From positions 1 to 22,632 of the forward strand of contig JAAYGP010000151.1 in assembly GCA_012727625.1 (NCBI GenBank): DNA of 22,632 bases. The letters run 5' to 3'. A model generated the notes under the pieces. That model was not told the origin of the DNA. It worked only from the letters and a program-made list of their open reading frames with translations, and made no database searches. How positions within the stretch are numbered: the first letter of the stretch is position 1; every line of letters starts with the position of its first letter. Positions 6,813 through 14,065 of the stretch are shown piece by piece. The position numbers and the translations under genes are program-made. The stretch comes from Clostridiaceae bacterium (GTDB taxonomy: Bacteria > Bacillota > Clostridia > DSM-8532).

Positions 6813-7076
6813 TTATATTTTATATAGAAACCATTTGCAGGTACTAAACTCATACTTCATTTCAAAGAGCCATTCACAGTTATTAATAACGCTTTGGACC
6901 TTAAACACCAGCATTCTGTTTCCGGCCAGCTTTTCCTCGTCCCGGGACAGGATTTTATCAATACGGATAATTTTATATTCCTTATTCTCATCAGTTATCC
7001 GGAATTTTATTGGGGTAATTACCCCCTCCTTGCTGGTACAACAAATCATGTCAACCGATCGCATTATAACTTTCAT
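6813..7076 (-). CDS. Conserved-looking small protein of unknown function (87 aa)
   Basis: I do not recognise a named family, but this looks like a real gene. The ATG at 7076 is preceded on the minus strand by AAAGGTGG at good spacing, and composition is balanced with mixed charged and hydrophobic strands. The sequence MKVIMRSVDMICCTSKEG, IRIDKILSRDEEKLAGNRML and a C-terminal EMKYEFSTCKWFLYKI suggest a compact beta-rich cytoplasmic protein with no signal peptide or membrane helix. I believe similar short proteins occur in other clostridia, but cannot check. It lies 198 bases downstream of dinB on the same strand, with a possible terminator between them. The plus-strand frames across it are shadows. 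Confidence 0.65.
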   Translation of the reverse strand: MKVIMRSVDMICCTSKEGVITPIKFRITDENKEYKIIRIDKILSRDEEKLAGNRMLVFKVQSVINNCEWLFEMKYEFSTCKWFLYKI

Positions 7077-7214
7077 GTCGCACCACCTTTAAACAGTACT
7101 GATATTCATTAAAAAAACAAATTACAAAAAATCTGGAGTCCCATGAACAGAGGCATTCTTTATAATTTGCGAAACCTCAAACCCCTTATCTTCACCATCT
7201 TCACTGCGCTTCTT

Positions 7215-7248
7215 AAAAATTCCGGCACAGACAGGAAAAACCTGTGCC
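7215..7248 (-). terminator. Possible terminator after dinB
   Basis: On the minus strand GGCACAG / CTGTGCC (7224-7230 with 7242-7248) forms a 7-bp stem, followed after GGAA by five T. The four-base gap before the T-run weakens it. Confidence 0.4.
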
Positions 7249-7274
7249 ACAGGTAAGCAGATACATCAGTATGG

Positions 7275-8516
7275 TTAAAGCAGGCTTCTCATGTTCGGAA
7301 AGGATTCGTGGACTCCCCCGCACAGGGGAGGAATTCCCGAATGCAGAAACGCCCCCCTTATAACAGCACCGCTGCCATGTGACAGCCTGATTGTATCAAT
7401 GCTTTTATCAAGTGACTGTCTGCGAAGGACAAAGTCGTTGTCAAACAGTGAGGTCTGGCAGAATTCATTGCCTGTAAGCTCTGACAAATGTACCCCGAAA
7501 TGCCTCAGCGGATTACCCTGCCACATTTCCGTAAAAAGGCGCTTGGCCTCGTTATACAGATAATCCGTATTGTTGCTGGGAACCGCAAGCTTTCTCTGGT
7601 GTGAAAAAAAAGAAAGTTGTGTATCTCTTATGGTAACCGCCACTACACGAGCCATCATGCCTTTGTCTCTTAACCTCATGGCCACGGTTTCCGTGAGAGA
7701 AAGAAGATACAAAAATGCCTCTTTTTTGTTATCTACGTCAAAAGGCGTTGTGGTTGAATTCCCGATTCCTTTGATTATACGTTCACCGGGAGTCACTGGG
7801 GAATTGTCTATACCGTTGGCGTATTTCCAGAGTGTGATGCCGTGGCTTTTCAAATGCTGTTTCAAAAGAGCGGGCGAAGCATGAGCCAATTGCCCGATGG
7901 TAAAAATATTAAGCTTATAGAGAACAGGAATTGTCCGCGGCCCTGCCAGAAACAGCTCCCGTACAGGCAACGGCCAGAGCTTTTTGGGGATCTCATGGGG
8001 GTATAATGTGTGCATCTTATCCGGTTTTTCAAATTCCGAGGCCATTTTAGCCAGCAACTTATTTGAGGAGATGCCCACATTCACAGTGAAACCCAATTCT
8101 TCACGACAACGTTCCTTGATTTCCCAGGCTGTTTCCTCAAAGCTTTTGTTGCGGCAGTGCCCTGTAAGATCCATAAAACATTCGTCGATTGAATATCTTT
8201 CAACCAAAGGGCTGTATTCCTTTAAAAGATTCACCAGAGCGTTGGAACATTGTATATAAAGCGAATAGGACGGAGGAAGGACCACCAGATTCGGGCATTT
8301 CATCCGTGCGGACCACAAAACCTCACCGGTTTTTATATTGAATTTTTTTGCCGGGATGGATTTTGCCAGAACAATGCCATGCCGGCTTTTTTCATCTCCG
8401 CCCACCACACTGGGGATTGTTCTTAAATCAACCCTTGCGCCGTGCTGTAAAGCATAGACGGCTTCCCAGCTTAAATAGGCCGAATTTACATCAACATGTA
8501 AAATAGTTCGTTTCAT
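7275..8516 (-). CDS. dinB: Y-family DNA polymerase (DNA polymerase IV-like)
   Basis: A translesion DNA polymerase of 413 residues. The first catalytic motif is HVDVNSAYLSWE (7-18): Asp9 is the metal ligand and Tyr14 aligns with the steric-gate residue (Phe13 in E. coli Pol IV). The second motif is YSIDECFMD (108-116), carrying Asp111 and Glu112. A helix-hairpin-helix-like part (about 165-215) and a C-terminal little-finger domain follow. The N-S-A-Y form of motif one marks a Firmicutes subgroup distinct from classical DinB. No obvious C-terminal clamp-binding peptide stands out. The ATG is preceded by GGAGG. The promoter carries a LexA-type box, so induction by DNA damage is expected. Confidence 0.9.
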   Translation of the reverse strand: MKRTILHVDVNSAYLSWEAVYALQHGARVDLRTIPSVVGGDEKSRHGIVLAKSIPAKKFNIKTGEVLWSARMKCPNLVVLPPSYSLYIQCSNALVNLLKEYSPLVERYSIDECFMDLTGHCRNKSFEETAWEIKERCREELGFTVNVGISSNKLLAKMASEFEKPDKMHTLYPHEIPKKLWPLPVRELFLAGPRTIPVLYKLNIFTIGQLAHASPALLKQHLKSHGITLWKYANGIDNSPVTPGERIIKGIGNSTTTPFDVDNKKEAFLYLLSLTETVAMRLRDKGMMARVVAVTIRDTQLSFFSHQRKLAVPSNNTDYLYNEAKRLFTEMWQGNPLRHFGVHLSELTGNEFCQTSLFDNDFVLRRQSLDKSIDTIRLSHGSGAVIRGAFLHSGIPPLCGGVHESFPNMRSLL

Positions 8517-8548
8517 AATTCCTCCAGGGAAAGTGTGTTTCTTAATAC

Positions 8549-8578
8549 ATTATAAACGAACTAATGTTCTTTTGTAAA
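8549..8578 (-). promoter_or_regulatory. dinB promoter with SOS (LexA/DinR) box
   Basis: On the minus strand: -35 TTTACA (8578-8573), 18-base spacer, -10 TATAAT (8554-8549). In the spacer lies CGAACTAATGTTCT (8557-8570), close to the Gram-positive SOS box CGAACRNRYGTTYC: both half sites CGAAC and GTTC are intact, positions 6 and 14 differ. LexA bound here would cover both promoter elements. Confidence 0.8.
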
Positions 8579-8617
8579 TGAATAAAATGTGGCAAAGTGC
8601 CAGAAGTTACTATCAGA

Positions 8618-8847
8618 GTTGCTGTTCACACCTGATTCAGTTACTTGACAGGTCAGATATTGTGCAATAGCGGAAACAAAGGCTTTATTTGCAAGAACTG
8701 TATGTTTAAGTAAGTTTTTTAACGCAAAGCGTTAAAAATACGCAACATTGATGATGTAATTCTGCGAAGTAAAATCATCCGGCAAGCCGAAATTCGCAAA
8801 AATACATATGGAAATGATTTTTGTTGCATTTTTGCTCAAACAGACGG
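8618..8847 (+). repeat. Dispersed intergenic repeat, copy 2
   Basis: Starts with GTTGCTGTTCACACCTGATT, continues ATATTGTGCAATAGCGGAAAC and TTTGCAAGAACTG, and ends with TTGCATTTTTGCTCAAACAG. The left third and the final part match 17550-17796 in order and orientation; the middle (8700-8790) differs and includes a TTTTTAACGC / GCGTTAAAAA hairpin. The copy lacks the right-hand third found in copy 3. It lies between the dinB promoter and the end of the phosphatase gene. Confidence 0.65.
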
Positions 8848-8866
8848 CAAAAGTAAAGCGGAATTT

Positions 8867-10000
8867 CTAATCTTTCCGGGAATGGGGTTGTATTACAGCC
8901 ATTGTAATATCGTCTTTAGGCTGCGTCTTCATAGATTCAAGATGAGAATAGACATAATCCGAAATTTTTTTAAGAACTGTATTCAGGCTGATGCTTTTAT
9001 CCATTAAAACACTAAGTATGTATTCATCGTTTACCAATTTTTCAGGATCGCCAAGCCATTGATCGGTAACACCGTCTGTATAAAGGAAGAACCTGTCACC
9101 CGGCTGCAGATATACCGCCGCATCATAATACTGAGGCTTTTCAAGCCAGTTGCTGACCGGCACGCTCGGCATAAACAACCTTTGAACACCATTTTCGCCG
9201 CAAATGATTGGAATGCAGTTATGACCTGCGTTGGAATAGCTTAAAACACATGTACTGGTATTATATATTCCGTAAAATACGGTGATATATGAATCCTTGT
9301 CAAAGTCGCTGGAATTAAATTGCTTGAATAAACGATACAGGGCTCTTGAAGGTGAATGGGTTTTTTTATTCAGTATGGAAATAAGGAATATTGTAAGCAT
9401 GGAAGCTGAAACTCCATGACCTGAAACATCGGCTATATATATTCCTATATGTTCCTGATCAATTTTGAACAAATTCACCATATCGCCGCTCAATTCGGCG
9501 CATGGGTTGTAAAGGTATGCAAAATCCAGGCTGGGAAACCGGATATCCTTGGGAAGAAGCTGCAACTGCAATTTTTTCGCCATTTCCAGATCATGCTGAA
9601 GTTTAAGATTCTGGCTTATGATTCTGTTTTCCAGTTCCTTTTCTTTTGTAATATCCCTGAAAACTTCAACAACATAATTGACTTCTCCGTTGTCTGTATT
9701 AATGGGTGAACTCATAACAGAATAAATTCTGTTATTGAAAACTTCCTCTTTTTTTAATACTTTTCCTTCAAAAACAGCTTTTCTTGCAATGCAGTTTACA
9801 CAAGGAGATGTACGCCCCAAAATCTCGTAGCATTTTTTCCCCGACAAATTTTCAATTCCAAGCCCTTCTTCCATCGAACGGTTTACAAAAATAACCGTAT
9901 TATTGCGATCAATCACCCTTACCCAATCGTGCATCCCATCAAGTATATCCAGAATAAACTTAAATTTTGAATCATTGGAAGATAAATAACGTGAAAGCAT
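8867..10000 (-). CDS. PAS domain-containing PP2C-type serine phosphatase (RsbU/SpoIIE-like)
   Basis: A 377-residue cytoplasmic signalling protein. The N-terminal PAS domain (about 15-118) ends in the usual DITKEKELENR linker and contains a Cys58, Cys67, Cys70 cluster (CYE...PCVNC). A short coiled-coil-like helix (118-148) leads to the SpoIIE/RsbU phosphatase domain, with the metal-binding aspartates in place: SGD (171-173), ADVSGHG (190-196), YTDGVTD (307-313) and KDDIT (362-366). Such proteins dephosphorylate anti-sigma-factor antagonists, releasing sigma factors in stress response or sporulation; the partner is not encoded here. No membrane segments. The ribosome site (AGGATT) is modest. 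It is divergent from yyaC. Confidence 0.85.
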   Translation of the reverse strand: MLSRYLSSNDSKFKFILDILDGMHDWVRVIDRNNTVIFVNRSMEEGLGIENLSGKKCYEILGRTSPCVNCIARKAVFEGKVLKKEEVFNNRIYSVMSSPINTDNGEVNYVVEVFRDITKEKELENRIISQNLKLQHDLEMAKKLQLQLLPKDIRFPSLDFAYLYNPCAELSGDMVNLFKIDQEHIGIYIADVSGHGVSASMLTIFLISILNKKTHSPSRALYRLFKQFNSSDFDKDSYITVFYGIYNTSTCVLSYSNAGHNCIPIICGENGVQRLFMPSVPVSNWLEKPQYYDAAVYLQPGDRFFLYTDGVTDQWLGDPEKLVNDEYILSVLMDKSISLNTVLKKISDYVYSHLESMKTQPKDDITMAVIQPHSRKD

Positions 10001-10315
10001 AATTTTAATCCTGCCTGACTTTTATATTTATGTTCATGTGGTTATTTTTGGTGCATTTCCAGTTTGTTATTACTATATTAACATAAAGCGAAAACTACAG
10101 CAATGATATTTGTTTAAGTCAAATTAAAATTTCAGCATTAATTAGCTTAAACTATTATGCGATTTTTGGCGCATATTCCGGCTGGATTATTGCTATAAAT
10201 GCATAAGTATATGCCTGGTGGGAATAATCATTAATTAAAGAATACAGTTGCGCGAATATCAATTTTGCAGGTCGTTTAAACTTTAATTACGATTTTTTTA
10301 TGAAAGGACAATATT
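10001..10315. other. Divergent intergenic region with a duplicated 42-44 bp motif
   Basis: AT-rich spacer between the phosphatase gene and yyaC. A segment beginning TTTTTGGTGCAT at 10045-10086 recurs with changes at 10163-10206 (TTTTTGGCGCAT, then TTCC, ATTA, CTATA and CATAA in the same order). The second copy ends in the -35 of the proposed yyaC promoter. No gene is seen here. Confidence 0.4.
10201..10228 (+). promoter_or_regulatory. Sigma-F-like forespore promoter of yyaC
   Basis: GCATA (10201-10205), a 14-base spacer and GGGAATAAT (10220-10228) fit the Bacillus sigma-F consensus (GYWTA, then GGNRANAHT). It starts about 115 bases before yyaC, a spore gene, in the correct direction. The match is by eye against known consensus. 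Confidence 0.5.
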
Positions 10316-10888
10316 GTGAAGAATTATATTGATATTAACAAAAATGGTGCCGCCTGGAACTTATCACGTGCCATACTTAAGCATTTTCCTCCTGTAACCG
10401 AACGCAGCACTATAACGATTTTATGCATTGGCTCGGATCGTTCCACGGGTGACTCTCTCGGACCTTTGGTGGGTTACCGCCTGAGCAAAATTAATACTTT
10501 CGGAGCCTGTGTCATAGGAACTCTTGAGCATCCTGTCCATGCCGGAAATCTGGCGGATATATTAAAGATAATAGAAAAGGAAATACCCAACCGCTATGTT
10601 ATTGCAATAGACGCCTGCCTTGGCATCCCCGGCCATATAGGGCAGATATCGGTAGGTTCAGGCCCTTTAAAACCCGGTGCCGGGCTTAAAAAGGATCTGC
10701 CTGCGGTAGGCAATATGCATATTACGGGAATAGTGAATTACTGCGGATGGATGGAGTTTATGGTTTTGCAGAATACCCGTCTGGGTCTTGTAATGAAAAT
10801 GGCTGAAACCATTGCTGATGGCTTAAATCACGCATTGTGGAAATATAACCGGTATAAAACAGAACCACAAAACCGGTATATTCAGTGA
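10316..10888 (+). CDS. yyaC: Spore protein YyaC (putative spore protease of the HyaD/GPR fold)
   Basis: A 190-residue member of the YyaC family, sporulation proteins structurally related to hydrogenase-maturation proteases and to the germination protease GPR. The conserved N-terminal motif GSDRSTGDSLGP (39-50) holds Asp41 and Asp46, and is followed by GTLEHPVHAGNL and by AIDACLG (about 97-103), the positions expected for metal or substrate contacts. The C-terminal part has the GNMHITGIVNYCGWMEF block. No signal peptide. The start is GTG 10316, preceded by GAAAGGA. Enzymatic activity for this family is inferred from fold rather than established. Transcription in the forespore is suggested by the sigma-F-like promoter. 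Confidence 0.88.
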   Translation: MKNYIDINKNGAAWNLSRAILKHFPPVTERSTITILCIGSDRSTGDSLGPLVGYRLSKINTFGACVIGTLEHPVHAGNLADILKIIEKEIPNRYVIAIDACLGIPGHIGQISVGSGPLKPGAGLKKDLPAVGNMHITGIVNYCGWMEFMVLQNTRLGLVMKMAETIADGLNHALWKYNRYKTEPQNRYIQ

Positions 10889-11126
10889 TTTCTTTAATAT
10901 TATTTATTACTCCGTGAAATTAAGTTGGATTAATTAAGACAAGATAAGAAGAGTTTTTCATCTGTCAGGATTAATTGTATGTTATAGAAAATATTTATGT
11001 GGTATATTTAAAATTATAACGAAGATCAAAAATGTTTTAATCTCGTTACTTAGGTTGACCATATCAAACTGCAAATGTTTTCTGCTTGATCAACCGAATA
11101 TATTATAAAGGTAAAGGAGATAATTT
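10889..11126. other. AT-rich intergenic region with a leader hairpin before rubredoxin
   Basis: No gene seen. GGTTGA (11053-11058) and TCAACC (11090-11095) can close a long hairpin shortly before the rubredoxin ribosome site. No confident promoter was found. Confidence 0.3.
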
Positions 11127-11285
11127 ATGGAAAGATGGGTTTGTATTGTTTGTGGTTATGTTTATGATCCGGAGACAGGTGATCCTGACAGTGGAGTAGA
11201 ACCTGGAACGCCATTTGAAGAACTGCCGGAGGATTGGGTATGCCCGGATTGCGGTGTGGGCAAGGATATGTTTGAAAAAGAGTAA
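11127..11285 (+). CDS. rub: Rubredoxin
   Basis: A 52-residue one-iron electron carrier. The two knuckles that bind Fe(SCys)4 are CIVCGY (Cys6, Cys9) and CPDCGV (Cys39, Cys42), and the family aromatic core residues are present (Trp4, Tyr11, Tyr13, Phe30, Trp37). The family PGT-F-LP-DW stretch is intact (27-37). AAAGGAG precedes the ATG at normal spacing. In anaerobes rubredoxin feeds electrons to superoxide reductase, rubrerythrin or flavodiiron proteins, but none of these is adjacent, so the partner is open. It is monocistronic, followed by a terminator. Confidence 0.95.
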   Translation: MERWVCIVCGYVYDPETGDPDSGVEPGTPFEELPEDWVCPDCGVGKDMFEKE

Positions 11286-11346
11286 TTTACCTTATGAACC
11301 TTGAATGTATAACGAGATAACCTTTATTCATAAGGTTACCAAACTT

Positions 11347-11392
11347 AGTGCGTTCCGGCGTAACAGCCAATGTGAACGCACTTACTTTTTTT
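11347..11392 (+). terminator. Terminator downstream of rubredoxin
   Basis: AGTGCGTT (11347-11354) pairs with AACGCACT (11375-11382), an 8-bp stem with a 20-base loop, followed after TAC by seven T (11386-11392). A smaller TAACCTT / AAGGTTA hairpin lies just upstream without a T-run. Confidence 0.6.
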
Positions 11393-11402
11393 GGTGAATG
11401 AC

Positions 11403-11431
11403 TTGTATTATTTAATAACTTATGCTATGAT
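11403..11431 (+). promoter_or_regulatory. Sigma-A-type promoter of the metK transcript
   Basis: TTGTAT (11403-11408), exactly 17 bases, TATGAT (11426-11431). Transcription would start near 11438, just before the riboswitch. Confidence 0.7.
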
Positions 11432-11450
11432 AAAAAAAATTAAATAATTT

Positions 11451-11586
11451 CCTTATCAAGAGAGGTGGAGGGACTGGGCCCTATGAAACCCGGCAACCGG
11501 CATTATGTAGCGGTGCCAATTCCTACAGGAGTTATCCTGAAAGATGAGGAGTGTTAAATAGTCTCTTCATTGTGAAGAGATTTTTT
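11451..11586 (+). promoter_or_regulatory. SAM-I riboswitch (S-box) with transcription terminator, controlling metK
   Basis: The conserved S-box core is clear: TATCAAGAGAGGTGGAGGGA, then CTATGAAACCCGGCAACC, GGTGCCAATTCC and GAAAGATGAG. P1 is formed by CCTTATC (11451-11457) with GATGAGG (11543-11549). The terminator is TCTCTTCA (11562-11569), three-base loop, TGAAGAGA (11573-11580), six T. The antiterminator can be read directly: ATGAGGAG (11544-11551) pairs with CTCTTCAT (11563-11570), with one G-U pair. High SAM stabilises P1, frees the terminator and switches metK off. Confidence 0.97.
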
Positions 11587-11690
11587 AATTTTGTGGCCTG
11601 GAAAAAGGCACACTTAGTTGTAGTTATTATCAGATTGTATGAAGAGATATTCTAAAGTCGTTAACAGAATTATATGCTGGAGGTTGTTAT

Positions 11691-12881
11691 ATGGCAAAGA
11701 TTTTATTTACATCTGAATCTGTTACTGAGGGTCATCCTGACAAAATATGCGACAACATATCCGATGCGATACTTGATGCAATCCTTGCGGAAGATCCTAT
11801 GGCGCGTGTGGCATGCGAGACGGCGGTTACAACCGGATTGGTGCTTGTCATGGGTGAGATAACCACATCCTGCTATGTGGATATTCCAAAGGTGGTGCGG
11901 ACTACCATAAAGGAAATCGGATATGACAGGGCAAAATATGGTTTTGATTGCGAGACCTGCGCTGTGATAACTTCTATTGATGAACAGTCTCCCGATATTG
12001 CCCTGGGTGTTGACAATGCACTTGAAGCAAAAGAATCTAAGCTGAACGATAACCAGCTTAGTGCTATTGGAGCGGGAGACCAGGGAATCATGTTTGGATA
12101 TGCCTGCGACGAAACCCCCGAGCTTATGCCAATGCCCATATCTTTGGCCCATAAGCTTACAAAAAGGCTTGCCGAAGTTCGGAAAAACGGTACTTTGCCG
12201 TATCTTCGCCCCGACGGAAAGTCCCAGGTTACGGTTGAATATAAAAACGGCAGGCCGATTCGTGTGGACACAGTGGTTATATCAGCCCAGCATGGCCCGG
12301 AGGTTTCACAGGATGAGATCAGACACGATATTATCAATGACGTAATTAAACCGATTATTCCACCGGAGTTGCTGGATAACAAAACACAATATTTTATCAA
12401 CCCCACGGGCAGGTTTGTTGTCGGCGGGCCTCAGGGTGACGCGGGGCTAACCGGCAGAAAAATAATTGTGGACACATATGGCGGAATGGGCCGCCATGGA
12501 GGAGGCGCGTTCTCGGGCAAGGATCCCACAAAGGTTGATCGCTCGGCATCCTATGCTGCCCGGTATGTGGCTAAAAATATAGTTGCAGCAGGTCTGGCAA
12601 ATAAATGTGAGGTACAGATTGCTTATGCCATAGGTGTTGCAAGGCCGGTATCCATTTGTGTTGATACTTTCGGAACGGGAAAAGTAGAGGACGAAAAAAT
12701 AGTGCAGTTAATTTTAAAACACTTTGACCTGCGCCCCGCAGCAATCATTCAGAACCTGGACCTTCGCAGGCCGATATATCGCAAGACGGCATCCTACGGC
12801 CATTTTGGCAGGGAAGACGCAGACTTTACCTGGGAGAGAACAGATAAGGCTGAAATGCTAAAACGTGAGGCAGGAATATAA
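11691..12881 (+). CDS. metK: S-adenosylmethionine synthetase
   Basis: Makes SAM from methionine and ATP in the cytoplasm, as a tetramer. The 396-residue length is normal. The ATP-binding GHPDK is at 14-18, the adenine/methionine signature GAGDQG at 127-132, and the phosphate-loop signature GGGAFSGKD at 270-278. The C-terminal YGHFGRED segment is also intact. The start is ATG 11691 after GGAGG. It is the only gene between its riboswitch and a strong terminator, giving a closed feedback loop in which its product represses it. Confidence 0.98.
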   Translation: MAKILFTSESVTEGHPDKICDNISDAILDAILAEDPMARVACETAVTTGLVLVMGEITTSCYVDIPKVVRTTIKEIGYDRAKYGFDCETCAVITSIDEQSPDIALGVDNALEAKESKLNDNQLSAIGAGDQGIMFGYACDETPELMPMPISLAHKLTKRLAEVRKNGTLPYLRPDGKSQVTVEYKNGRPIRVDTVVISAQHGPEVSQDEIRHDIINDVIKPIIPPELLDNKTQYFINPTGRFVVGGPQGDAGLTGRKIIVDTYGGMGRHGGGAFSGKDPTKVDRSASYAARYVAKNIVAAGLANKCEVQIAYAIGVARPVSICVDTFGTGKVEDEKIVQLILKHFDLRPAAIIQNLDLRRPIYRKTASYGHFGREDADFTWERTDKAEMLKREAGI

Positions 12882-12884
12882 CAT

Positions 12885-12912
12885 GGCGGAAGTTTTCAAT
12901 TTCCGCCTTTTA
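12885..12912 (+). terminator. Terminator of metK
   Basis: GGCGGAA (12885-12891), nine-base loop, TTCCGCC (12901-12907), then four T and AT. Begins three bases after the metK stop. Confidence 0.8.
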
Positions 12913-13021
12913 TCCTTAGCAAATAAGATAGCACCCGACTTCTGAACCTCTTTGTTTACAAAAGGGAAAGTGAATGCCATAAAGGAAAAATACTCCCTAT
13001 GCCTTTAAGAGCGGCAGATAG

Positions 13022-13447
13022 ATGCACTGCGGATATGTCCTGCTGTTGGTCCTGGAAAAGTATGTGTTAAGACGCATTCCGGAAAAGACTCCATCATTCA
13101 TAAGCAGAATTTACACATTGTTTTTTGTTGTCGTCGGATGGGTTGTTTTCAGGGTTGAAAACCTTGATAATATGACTGCTTTTTTGAAAAGAATGTTTAT
13201 GTATGTTCCGGTCAGTAAAATTGATATTATTACATCTTATCAGAATCTTCTTTATGTAATACCCTATTTTGCCATAGCTGTAATTGCATCAATGCCTTTC
13301 TTCGGCATATTGAAGAAAAGGATTGAAAACGGGAAAAGCATGTTTTTAAAAATATCCTGTGATGCGTTAAGTCTTATAGTTCTGTTAATATCAATTATGT
13401 ATCTGGCAGGAGAGAAATTTAATCCTTTTATCTATTTCAGGTTCTGA
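13022..13447 (+). pseudogene. C-terminal remnant of an MBOAT O-acyltransferase (AlgI/DltB-like)
   Basis: About 141 residues resembling the end of AlgI-type membrane-bound O-acyltransferases, which transfer acetyl groups to extracellular polysaccharide. The visible features are a LLLVLEKYVLRRIP segment, a helix IYTLFFVVVGWVVFRVENLDN (the GWVxFR block is characteristic) and two more membrane helices, ending FNPFIYFRF. Complete proteins have about 450-500 residues and the catalytic histidine lies upstream of this part. An in-frame stop (TAG) directly precedes the ATG at 13022, and the region back to the metK terminator contains no continuation. It has no good ribosome site. It is most likely a deletion remnant; translation as a short membrane protein cannot be excluded. 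Confidence 0.6.
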
Positions 13448-13526
13448 CAAAAGGGCAGCGATACGTCACAAAAATGTTACCAACCTGCATAGAATAGTAT
13501 GGGATGATGTTTTGGATGTGGGAAAC

Positions 13527-13856
13527 ATGGCAGTTTATATCATTGCTTTTTTGTTTGCGTTTTATGGCATATATCACCTGATTCAGGATATAATTATCAG
13601 AATAAAAGTAGGTTGCAATGCATTAGGCGGAAAGCTTTGCCTTATCCCACACCCTGGGGATGAAGGGCTGGAGGGCAAAATCAGGTGTATTTTTATTGAA
13701 GATATTTTTGAGCGGATTGGCACTGACGGACGACTTTATATTAAGCTTGACAGAAATGATCCCAACAAATCCCTTGTGGATAGGCTTAAAAAGGAGTATC
13801 CCCGTTTGGTGTTGCTGGATGAGGTAAATTGGGGTAGAATGGATTCCGGAGACTAA
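13527..13856 (+). CDS. Membrane-anchored small protein of unknown function (109 aa)
   Basis: I do not recognise the family. An N-terminal membrane anchor (residues 2-22, AVYIIAFLFAFYGIYHLIQDI) is followed by a basic junction (IRIK) and a roughly 80-residue soluble, probably cytoplasmic alpha/beta domain: KLCLIPHPGDEGLEGKIRC, then DGRLYIKLDRNDPNKSLVDRL and a final acidic LLDEVNWGRMDSGD. This arrangement is common in uncharacterised clostridial proteins. The frame extends to TTG 13512; I prefer ATG 13527, preceded by TGGGAA, because the anchor then begins at once. It follows the MBOAT remnant by about 80 bases and is upstream of recD2 by about 210; no shared function is evident. The gap after it (13857-14065) holds one long-loop hairpin (13960-14000). 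Confidence 0.6.
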   Translation: MAVYIIAFLFAFYGIYHLIQDIIIRIKVGCNALGGKLCLIPHPGDEGLEGKIRCIFIEDIFERIGTDGRLYIKLDRNDPNKSLVDRLKKEYPRLVLLDEVNWGRMDSGD

Positions 13857-14065
13857 AACTTCAGAAAATAACAGATGTTAAAATGACTAAGGCACTATGG
13901 ATTAAACAATCCGAATCATGTTGGGGAAAATGTTTTTAGAAAGTATTACGTCCAAAAAGCCCTGGCTCAACTAAGATATTGTAACGAAAAAGAGCCTGGG
14001 GTCAATAAAGGCACTGTAGCGGAAAAGAACTCAGGATTAAAAAATAAACCAACGAGGGAAAATTA

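Noticed and set aside
11451..11586. T-box or another leader instead of a SAM-I riboswitch
   Set aside because: All SAM-I core blocks and the P1/antiterminator/terminator pairings are present; there is no T-box sequence.
13960..14000. CCCTGGCTC / GAGCCTGGG hairpin as a terminator before recD2
   Set aside because: The loop is 23 bases, one pair is mismatched and no T-run follows.
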